A model generated the notes under the pieces. The model was not told the DNA's origin and did not search any database. It saw nothing but the letters and a program-made list of their open reading frames with translations. A stretch of DNA of 16,111 nucleotides from Anaerolineales bacterium UBA6131. GTDB lineage: Bacteria > Chloroflexota > Anaerolineae > UBA2200. The stretch lies in contig DIVN01000082.1 in NCBI GenBank assembly GCA_002435875.1, positions 4,868 to 20,978 on the forward strand. Reading direction: 5' to 3'. Position 1 is the first letter of the stretch; each line of letters starts with the position of its first letter. Made by a program: the position numbers and the translations under genes. This document shows positions 7,323 through 12,880 of this stretch, one piece after another.

Positions 7323-8264
7323 GTGGAAGAGACCCGCTGTAACCTTTGCGGTGCAGATAACACCGACCTGGTCTACGAGGAGAGTGATCTCCTGATGAAG
7401 GTGCCTGGAACCTTCCGTCTCGTGCGCTGCAGAGAATGCGGCCTACTGTACCTGAATCCGCGGCCTACCTATGAGGAAATGGCGCCCTACTACCCGGAAG
7501 ACTACATGGCTTACACTGCCAAGCGAGAAAACGAGCACTCTTGGTCGGTGCGCCTGAACTACACGTATGGCTATTGGAAGCGCGCCCGCATGCTCAATGC
7601 CGTTCGCCCATCTGGCGGACGGATTCTGGACGTAGGGTGTGCTACTGGAGCTGTCCTCGAAGCGATGAGGAACATCGGTCCTTGGGACGTGTTTGGCGTC
7701 GAGCCTAGCCCTGTTGCCAGCCAGCATGCGAGAGAGCGACTAGGCCCTTCCGTGGTCACAGGTGAGCTCGCGGATGCCCACTATCCGGATGATTTCTTTG
7801 ATATGGTTACCATCTGGGATGTGCTGGAGCACGTGCATGATCCCACCAGCACGCTGAGTGAGATTCGGCGAATCCTGAAACCGGACGGACAGGCAGTTAT
7901 TCGGGTCCCCAATGGAGCCTCTTGGGACGCTCGGCTGTTCGGGCGCCACTGGGTTGGGTTTGATGCACCTCGGCATCTTTACATCTACTCACCCAAGACC
8001 CTGACCGCCTTGGCGCAAAAAGCCGGCTTACAAATACATCGAATTCGGAGCCTTATGTTGGGCTATGCCCCGTTTGCGCTGAGTGTACAGTTCTGGCTGG
8101 AAGATCGTATGAAGGATGGTCCATCCAGACGGGCGCTGCTGGCGCTAAACCGTTCGCTGCTTCCCAGGTTGGTGACCCGGCCGTTCTTTACCGCTCTGAG
8201 CTACTTGAATGCCCCGATTTTCGCCATGACCGCTTTTGCGGGTCGTTCGGAGCTGCGAGAGTAG
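7323..8264 (+). CDS. class I SAM-dependent methyltransferase with N-terminal zinc ribbon
   Basis: A 313-residue cytoplasmic enzyme. Cysteine pairs C6-x2-C9 and C36-x2-C39 form a zinc ribbon, as in sugar C- and O-methyltransferases of polysaccharide loci. The SAM-binding motif I is LDVGCATG (102-109). The acidic loop VFGVEPSP, WDVLEHVHDP and LKPDGQAVIRVPN provide motifs II-IV. The ~100 C-terminal residues contain hydrophobic stretches of unclear role. It probably methylates a sugar residue or an intermediate of the glycan. A methyl cap could be what the Wzt_C domain recognises, as known for some Wzt systems, but that is inference. The start is GTG 7323, with GAGGAG at 7307-7312, 10 nt upstream and inside the previous gene, 3 nt after its stop. 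Confidence 0.92.
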   Translation: MEETRCNLCGADNTDLVYEESDLLMKVPGTFRLVRCRECGLLYLNPRPTYEEMAPYYPEDYMAYTAKRENEHSWSVRLNYTYGYWKRARMLNAVRPSGGRILDVGCATGAVLEAMRNIGPWDVFGVEPSPVASQHARERLGPSVVTGELADAHYPDDFFDMVTIWDVLEHVHDPTSTLSEIRRILKPDGQAVIRVPNGASWDARLFGRHWVGFDAPRHLYIYSPKTLTALAQKAGLQIHRIRSLMLGYAPFALSVQFWLEDRMKDGPSRRALLALNRSLLPRLVTRPFFTALSYLNAPIFAMTAFAGRSELRE

Positions 8265-8272
8265 CCCTTGAG

Positions 8273-9184
8273 ATGGAAGATCGGGGAATCTCGGCCACCG
8301 AATGCGCAGACAATAAGAGGCCCCTTCGGATCGTGCTCGGGGCAGCGGTTGTGCTCCTCAGCTTGGCTTTCTTGGGCTACTTTGTCTACCGCAACCGCAC
8401 AGCCCTGACCGCCTACCAATGGCAGCCGAACTACGGGCAACTCGCTCTGAGCCTTGTGTTGCACTTGCTGGCTTTTGTGGCAGCCATCGTCGCCTGGCAT
8501 CTGATGATGCGGCGTATGGCCGAGGCGGACAACTGGCGCCACAATCTGCGTATTTATTGCTTCGGTGCTTTGGCCAAACGCTTGCCAGGGGTTGCTTGGG
8601 ATATCGCCACTCGGGCGGTTATGTACGACCAGATGGGCGTTTCGAAGGCAGTGGTGGCCCTGGCTTCGGTTGTTGAGTTGGTGCTGGTCTTTGTGGCAGG
8701 AATCGTCTCGTATATAGCGCTGAGACCGTTCTCTAGCTCTGCGGCACTCGGCACCTTGCCGTTGTTGGCCGCTCTTGCTCTGGGAGCAATATTGACCCAT
8801 CCGCGCGTCCTTGCCTGGGCAGTGCGGCGGGTGAAAAGAGAAGCCCAGGTGGTGCACCTGCGCTATCGAGACACACTGGCCTGGCTGTTCTTGTACGTTT
8901 GGACATGGCTTTTCAGCGGAGCGATGCTCTTTGTGATCATTCGTAGTCTGTTTGATCTCCCACTGGGGCACTTGCCTCAGATACTCGCAGACTGGACCTT
9001 GGCTGGGCTCGCCACGTCGCTGTTGACCTTCCTGCCCACCAACCTGGGTCTACAGGAGGTAACCCTGACCCTGCTCTTGGCGCGCTATGTCCCTGAGCCA
9101 GTTGCCCTGGTTGCCGTAATCCTCATGAGGGGGCTGACTATCGTCTACTCCGTGCTGTGGGTATTGCTCTCGACGCGTTTGTAG
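8273..9184 (+). CDS. flippase-like / lysylphosphatidylglycerol synthase-type transmembrane protein
   Basis: The 303-residue product has about seven to eight membrane helices, including LRIVLGAAVVLLSLAFLGYF, LALSLVLHLLAFVAAIVAW, ALASVVELVLVFVAGIVSYI, LLAALALGAIL, LAWLFLYVWTWLFSGAMLFV and the C-terminal VALVAVILMRGLTIVYSVLW. LGALAKRLPG-like (here FGALAKRLPGVAWDI) and the late LTFLPTNLGLQEVTLTLLLA are characteristic of the AglD / LPG_synthase_TM superfamily (UPF0104). Members are found beside glycosyltransferases and are proposed to handle lipid-linked sugars. A catalytic aminoacyl-transfer domain, as in MprF, is absent. It starts 8 nt after the methyltransferase stop, in the same operon. The biochemical role is not established. 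Confidence 0.85.
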   Translation: MEDRGISATECADNKRPLRIVLGAAVVLLSLAFLGYFVYRNRTALTAYQWQPNYGQLALSLVLHLLAFVAAIVAWHLMMRRMAEADNWRHNLRIYCFGALAKRLPGVAWDIATRAVMYDQMGVSKAVVALASVVELVLVFVAGIVSYIALRPFSSSAALGTLPLLAALALGAILTHPRVLAWAVRRVKREAQVVHLRYRDTLAWLFLYVWTWLFSGAMLFVIIRSLFDLPLGHLPQILADWTLAGLATSLLTFLPTNLGLQEVTLTLLLARYVPEPVALVAVILMRGLTIVYSVLWVLLSTRL

Positions 9185-9196
9185 GCCGGTACGCCC

Positions 9197-10249
9197 ATGG
9201 TAACTTCAGACTGTCCAAAGCAATTCCGAAAGAGAGATGTCTACCTGTTCCATCTGCAGGAAGCACTGCGCTGCACAACCTTGCCCAAGCTAGCCAATTT
9301 GCTCGCTCTCAAGATACAGCGTCGATTGCGACGTCCGCGGCTGATTGGCATGCCCGCCTACTACTTTCTCGACCCGATCAATATCTGCAACTTGCGTTGC
9401 CCCCTGTGCCCAACCGGACAAGGCATTTTGGCACGCAAGCAGGGCCGCATGCCCCTGAGCGAGCTGAAGCGCATCGCGGATGAAATCGCTCCCTATGCCT
9501 ACCGTGTAGAGCTCTACAACTGGGGGGAGCCTCTGCTTCACCCCGACATCTTTGAGATGATCCGCTATCTCAGTAGTAGACGCATCAGCGTGCGTTTGAG
9601 CTCGAACCTCAACCACTTTACCCCCGACATGGCCCAAAGCCTTATTCAATCAGGCCTGAGCCAGCTGGTCGTTTCGATTGATGGGGCAACGCAGGCCAGC
9701 TACTCCGCCTATCGTAGGCGCGGACAGCTTGACGTGGTGTTGCAGAACCTGGAACTGTTGCTTGACGCCAGACGACGGCTTGGGGCAACAAGGCCGTTTG
9801 TGATTTGGCGCATGCTCATCGGCAAGCACAACGAGCACGAGATTGAGCAGGTGAGGCAAATGGCTTGCCAAAGCGGTGTAGACAGCTTCACGACCGGCCC
9901 CCTGTTCGTCGATACGCACAACCACGAGCAAGTTGACCAGTGGCTACCAACCAACCCAGCCTATGCGGCTTACGACTACAGCCGTAACGAGCTGGAGAAC
10001 GTCTGGGACTGCCATGAGTTGTGGGAGAGTATGGTTATCAACTGGGATGGCGGGGTAGCGCCGTGTTGCTGGCTCCACAATGCCGAATTCGACTTTGGCG
10101 ATACTGGTCAAGCAACCGTGCGCGAGATCTGGAATAGTCCGCGCTACATCAGCGCCCGGCGTGTCATCGCCAAGCAACCTAGGGAAAGCGGCGATGTCCC
10201 CACGATCTGCCACCGTTGCCGTGGGCATCCCGACTATCTGGCGTACTAG
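9197..10249 (+). CDS. radical SAM protein with SPASM-like C-terminal cluster region
   Basis: A 350-residue protein. The radical SAM cluster motif C64-x3-C68-x2-C71 lies in INICNLRCPLCPTGQG. It is followed by YNWGEPLLHP (107-116), the GGEP-equivalent SAM-binding strand, and LVVSIDGATQASYSAYRRRG, typical of SPASM/twitch enzymes. The C-terminal part has INWDGGVAPCCWLHN, then VREIWNSPRYISARR and CHRC near the end, which could bind an auxiliary Fe-S cluster. The cysteine set is shorter than in a full SPASM domain. Such proteins include peptide-modifying enzymes and many of unknown substrate in polysaccharide loci. No precursor peptide gene is visible here. ATG 9197 lies 12 nt after the flippase-like gene, the last of the operon. 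Its Shine-Dalgarno is poor. Confidence 0.9.
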   Translation: MVTSDCPKQFRKRDVYLFHLQEALRCTTLPKLANLLALKIQRRLRRPRLIGMPAYYFLDPINICNLRCPLCPTGQGILARKQGRMPLSELKRIADEIAPYAYRVELYNWGEPLLHPDIFEMIRYLSSRRISVRLSSNLNHFTPDMAQSLIQSGLSQLVVSIDGATQASYSAYRRRGQLDVVLQNLELLLDARRRLGATRPFVIWRMLIGKHNEHEIEQVRQMACQSGVDSFTTGPLFVDTHNHEQVDQWLPTNPAYAAYDYSRNELENVWDCHELWESMVINWDGGVAPCCWLHNAEFDFGDTGQATVREIWNSPRYISARRVIAKQPRESGDVPTICHRCRGHPDYLAY

Positions 10250-10323
10250 CCAAGCCAGCCTTCAGCAGCGCAGGCCGCAGCGCACAACTGCCCTCTCGCC
10301 GCAAAGATACTCCGAAAGGGTTA

Positions 10324-10352
10324 TTGCCAAGGGGAGCTCAGTGAGCTATAGT
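10324..10352 (+). promoter_or_regulatory. promoter of the secreted repeat protein
   Basis: TTGCCA (10324-10329) and TATAGT (10347-10352) are separated by 17 bp. Each box matches the consensus in 5 of 6 positions. The start would be near 10359, giving a ~100-nt leader. A perfect TTGACA at 10362-10367 also exists, but its best -10 (TGCCAT, 10385-10390) is poor. Confidence 0.55.
10335..10347. promoter_or_regulatory. candidate operator palindrome inside the promoter spacer
   Basis: AGCTCA-G-TGAGCT is a perfect 6-bp inverted repeat around one base. It lies between the -35 and -10 boxes of the repeat-protein promoter and touches the first base of the -10. The placement suits a repressor site. The core GAGCTCA recurs once at 10415-10421 in the leader. 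Confidence 0.35.
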
Positions 10353-10460
10353 GTGTCTGCTTTGACAAGCTCGGCGTAGTTGTGTGCCATGCGCACAGCA
10401 TTTCTTATCAGCACGAGCTCATCAGGATCAGGAATCGTAGGAGAAAGGAGCAAGAACGAT

Positions 10461-11795
10461 ATGAAGAGATTCAGTATTCTCGTAGTAGTTGCGATCATCG
10501 CCGCTCTGGCCATCCCGGCAGTCTCCGCCCAGGGCATCACCTGGACAAGCGGCTTCCAGGTTCAGAACCTGAGCGCAACGACGGCCGCCATCACCGTCAC
10601 GTACTATCGCCAGTCTGATGGCTTGGTCCAGGCGACTGTGCCGGATACCATCGGTGGGAGTAGCTCCAAGACCTATTTCCCATTGACGGCAGTGCCTGAC
10701 GGCTTCAATGGCTCGGTCGTGGTTAGCTCGGACCAGCCCGTTGTGGCGATCGCCAACACGTTGGGCAATACCACACAGTATGCGGCCTCCACCGAGAGCT
10801 TTAGCGCTGGAGCCAGCACCGTGCAGTTGCCGCTGATCATGCGTGGCAACTCGGGCTACTACACCTGGTTCAACGTGCAGAACGTGGGCACCTCGGATGC
10901 CTCAGTGACTGTAGCTTACAAGCGGGGCAGCGATGGAACTGACTATACCGCGCCCGCAGTCACTGTCAAGCCCGGTGCAGCCTTCACCTTTGATCAGCGC
11001 GACCTCACCCAGCTGGGCAGCAAGTTCATCGGCTCGGCCGTGGTAACCTCCAGCCAGCCCATCGTGGCCACAGTCATGCAGGTCGGCGAGACCTACCAGA
11101 ACATGATGGGCTACAATGGCTTCACCGGCGGTTCGACGAAGGTGAGCATGCCGCTCATCATGGCCAACAACAGTGGTTACTACACCGGTTTCCAGGTGCA
11201 GAACGTGGGCGGCTCGACGGCCAACATCACCATTCAGTATGGCACTAACATACTTGGCTCCTTCACACCCAGCACCGAGACCGCGAGCCTGGCACCCAAC
11301 GAGTCCAAGACCTTCATTCAGGCTGGTGGTATGTGGACCGAGCAGTACGTTGGCTCAGCCACCATTACCTCCAACCAGCCTGTGGTGGCCATTGTCAACC
11401 AGGTCAAGATGACTCCGCCCGTGCTGGGCACGGCCTACAACGGGTTCAATCCTGATGCGGCTACGGACAAGATCAGCGCACCGCTGATCATGAACGCCAA
11501 CAGTGGCTACTACACTGGCTTCCAGGTGATGAACGTCGGGACAAGCAGCACGACGATCACCATCAGCTATGGCCCCAACTCGGGTGGCTCCTATGCTCCA
11601 GCTCCTGAGACTGCGACCATCGGCCCCAACAACTCGTACAACTCGATCCAGGCCGCAAACTGGGGCGGCAACAAGTATATCGGCTCGGCTACGGTTACAG
11701 CGAGTGGTGGTGGCAAGGTGGTCATGATCGTCAACCAGATCAACCCCGCCATCGCCGGCGATCAGTTCATGACCTACGACGGCTTTAACTACTAG
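10461..11795 (+). CDS. secreted protein of four tandem ~105-residue repeats, function unknown
   Basis: The 444-residue product starts at ATG 10461, preceded by AAGGAG (10445-10450) at 10 nt. The frame is open further upstream, but nothing there resembles a signal peptide. Residues 1-23 are a Sec signal peptide with likely cleavage AVSA-Q. The rest is four repeats, beginning about residues 26, 131, 238 and 348. Each has SGYYTGFQVQNVGTS, alternating ITVxY strands, a Pro/Ser-rich turn, (K/Q)(Y/F)(I/V)GSA(V/T)(V/I)T, QPVVAI(V)NQV, a YNGF turn and PLIM. This is a beta-sandwich-like pattern without lipobox, LPxTG or SLH motif. It is probably extracellular or surface-associated. It could be a structural or adhesive layer, but no function is recognised. 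It follows the glycan locus but has its own promoter. Confidence 0.88.
   Translation: MKRFSILVVVAIIAALAIPAVSAQGITWTSGFQVQNLSATTAAITVTYYRQSDGLVQATVPDTIGGSSSKTYFPLTAVPDGFNGSVVVSSDQPVVAIANTLGNTTQYAASTESFSAGASTVQLPLIMRGNSGYYTWFNVQNVGTSDASVTVAYKRGSDGTDYTAPAVTVKPGAAFTFDQRDLTQLGSKFIGSAVVTSSQPIVATVMQVGETYQNMMGYNGFTGGSTKVSMPLIMANNSGYYTGFQVQNVGGSTANITIQYGTNILGSFTPSTETASLAPNESKTFIQAGGMWTEQYVGSATITSNQPVVAIVNQVKMTPPVLGTAYNGFNPDAATDKISAPLIMNANSGYYTGFQVMNVGTSSTTITISYGPNSGGSYAPAPETATIGPNNSYNSIQAANWGGNKYIGSATVTASGGGKVVMIVNQINPAIAGDQFMTYDGFNY
10536..11792 (+). repeat. four tandem coding repeats (~290-330 bp each)
   Basis: Units start at about 10536, 10851, 11172 and 11502. Units 3 and 4 are clearly alike in DNA: both open with AACAGTGG(T/C)TACTACAC followed by a near-identical TTCCAGGTG...AACGT stretch. 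Unit 1 is the most divergent and lacks the SGYY lead, reading ITWTSGFQVQN. This pattern fits stepwise internal duplication, with units 3 and 4 the youngest pair. Confidence 0.85.
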
Positions 11796-11823
11796 CCTCT
11801 AGGGCAAAACAGCTTTCAGCCTA

Positions 11824-11855
11824 CAGAGGGCCATCAGCGAACTGATGGCCCTCTG
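11824..11855 (+). terminator. perfect 14-bp hairpin after the repeat-protein gene
   Basis: Arms CAGAGGGCCATCAG (11824-11837) and CTGATGGCCCTCTG (11842-11855) pair perfectly around a CGAA loop, 28 bp after the stop. No T-run follows, so it may terminate poorly, or protect the upstream mRNA 3' end while letting some transcripts reach the next gene. Confidence 0.65.
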
Positions 11856-11883
11856 CTTGCGTACAGGAGACAAACGAGAAGAG

Positions 11884-12342
11884 ATGATATCCCGCCACCT
11901 TACCCTGCTTGTCATTGCTGGAATGCTTCTGGCGCTGCCGTGCGGCTGCACACAGCGCGTAGCGAGCAATACCCCTACACCGATGCCCACCCTACAGCCG
12001 CGTAATCAGACCCCGCAGCCAGGCAAGGGAATCGTTCAAGGCCTCTTGTTAATGAGTGGTCAACCAAGTGAAGGGCAGATGATGTATCTCGCCAAGGTGA
12101 TTCACAGCGCCGAAGGCTTTGAGGTGGCGGCGCTTGATGCGGTACTCGACCCACGCATCGAGACGGATGCGTCTGGCTTCTTTGCTTTTCTAGATATCGT
12201 TCCCGGCCGCTATGCACTTGGCATTATGGGCCCCAGTGGGCCCCTCCTGGTCAATCGAGAGGGCAAGGAGATTATCGTCGACGTTGAGGCGGAGCAGGTC
12301 TCGGACCTGGGCGAGATCCGAGCTGCACCATTTGTGCCCTGA
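11884..12342 (+). CDS. small exported (probable lipo)protein with carboxypeptidase-regulatory-like domain
   Basis: The product is 152 residues from ATG 11884. An upstream in-frame ATG at 11845 sits inside the hairpin and is unlikely. AGGAGA at 11865-11870 lies 13 nt before 11884. MISRHLTLLVIAGMLLALPCGC is a hydrophobic export signal ending in cysteines. The lipobox is imperfect (Pro or Gly before Cys), so lipid attachment is uncertain. A Thr-Pro-rich linker NTPTPMPTLQP follows, as in the binding protein downstream. The mature part, GKGIVQGLLLMSG through TDASGFFAFLDIVPGRYALGI, has the strand pattern of a CarboxypepD_reg / transthyretin-like beta sandwich, which usually serves as a binding or spacer module. 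No promoter of its own is obvious. It may be read through from the repeat-protein gene. Confidence 0.75.
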   Translation: MISRHLTLLVIAGMLLALPCGCTQRVASNTPTPMPTLQPRNQTPQPGKGIVQGLLLMSGQPSEGQMMYLAKVIHSAEGFEVAALDAVLDPRIETDASGFFAFLDIVPGRYALGIMGPSGPLLVNREGKEIIVDVEAEQVSDLGEIRAAPFVP

Positions 12343-12405
12343 CCCGCTCGTCAAGAAGGCACGTCCGTTCCGTAGCGGCAGGCGCATGCTCTAGGTATTT
12401 CTGGA

Positions 12406-12427
12406 GGCCACAGATGCACGTGTGGCC
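12406..12427 (+). terminator. small hairpin after the lipoprotein gene
   Basis: GGCCACA (12406-12412) and TGTGGCC (12421-12427) pair perfectly around an 8-nt loop, 64 bp after the stop. No T-run follows. It may mark the end of the transcript, but the call is weak. Confidence 0.3.
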
Positions 12428-12496
12428 GGAAGAACGCCCCGCCTTAAGACATGCTTTCATTCTTCTCGTGCAAGCGAGCACGTATCTCGTCGGTTC

Positions 12497-12524
12497 TTGA
12501 CACATGATTCGCGTGCGCTATAAT
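12497..12524 (+). promoter_or_regulatory. consensus sigma70-like promoter of the dual-binding-protein ABC operon
   Basis: TTGACA (12497-12502) and TATAAT (12519-12524), both perfect, are separated by 16 bp. This is the strongest promoter in the window. The start would be near 12531, ~350 nt upstream of the GTG at 12881. Confidence 0.8.
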
Positions 12525-12530
12525 GAGTAC

Positions 12531-12880
12531 TGATACGACGCTGTCTCATCCGAGCATCACAGCGCAGTGCCCTTTGCGGGCTTGGCAGAGGTGATGCTCT
12601 CAAGGTCTGTGATGATTGGCTTGACCTGGCGGCCTGCCAGGTCTCACAAGACGGGGACAGCTTTTTTGCTGTCTGCCACGCTTGGCTATATCGGGACCAC
12701 GTGTGCCTTGGTGCCGAGCGCGCAGGGTAATTCGCCAGCCGCTGCCAGAATGGGCACCGGGTGCATGGGGGATAGAGGTACACAAACTGGTTCTGCACGC
12801 AATTCCCTGATCATCGAGCGGTGGGCTTCCCGCCAGTCTTGCATTGATCTATCAACAGAAGAACGAGTGAAGGAGGAGAA
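12531..12880 (+). ncRNA. long structured 5' leader, candidate cis-regulatory RNA
   Basis: GAGCATCAC (12552-12560) pairs perfectly with GTGATGCTC (12591-12599), enclosing GCCC/GGGC (12569-12572 with 12578-12581). Next come GACCTGGC/GCCAGGTC (12623-12643), GACAGC/GCTGTC around six T (12656-12673), GGTGCC/GGCACC (12710-12715 with 12753-12758) and GGTGGG/CCCGCC with one G-U pair (12820-12834). AGGAGG (12871-12876) follows. No purine, TPP, SAM, glycine or T-box core was recognised, so the class is unknown. It may be partly an inserted palindromic repeat. Confidence 0.4.
12623..12673. repeat. paired palindromes, REP-like element
   Basis: Two perfect hairpins sit 12 bp apart: GACCTGGC-ggcct-GCCAGGTC (12623-12643) and GACAGC-tttttt-GCTGTC (12656-12673), the latter preceded by ACGGG. 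A GGGGACAG arm with a T-rich loop recalls the palindromes around REP-associated tyrosine transposases, but no transposase is nearby. Membership of a repeat family is inference. Confidence 0.35.

Larger units (their letters stand above)
12343..12880. other. 538-bp gene-free region: hairpin, consensus promoter and structured leader
   Basis: No convincing gene lies here. From left to right it holds the hairpin at 12406-12427 and a small inverted repeat CGTGC/GCACG (12467-12482) 14 bp before the -35 box. Then come the promoter (12497-12524) and about 350 nt of leader with several inverted repeats. A 105-codon frame at 12567-12884 crosses these hairpins, resembles no known protein and is treated as chance. 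Confidence 0.7.

Noticed and set aside
8201..8971. Minus-strand frame of 256 codons
   Set aside because: Antisense to the flippase-like membrane gene. It is Gln/His-rich with no domain, as expected from the complement of hydrophobic codons.
10265..10284. Direct repeat GCAGCGCA x2 after the radical SAM gene
   Set aside because: Too short and isolated (two 8-bp copies) to support a repeat or regulatory call.
10380..10460. Upstream in-frame extension of the repeat protein to 10380
   Set aside because: It would bury the clear signal peptide starting MKRFSILVVVA, and the strong AAGGAG site directs initiation to 10461.
12740..12770. Possible T-box core (GGGCACCGGG region)
   Set aside because: The required TGGNACCGCG pattern and upstream T-box stems are not present.
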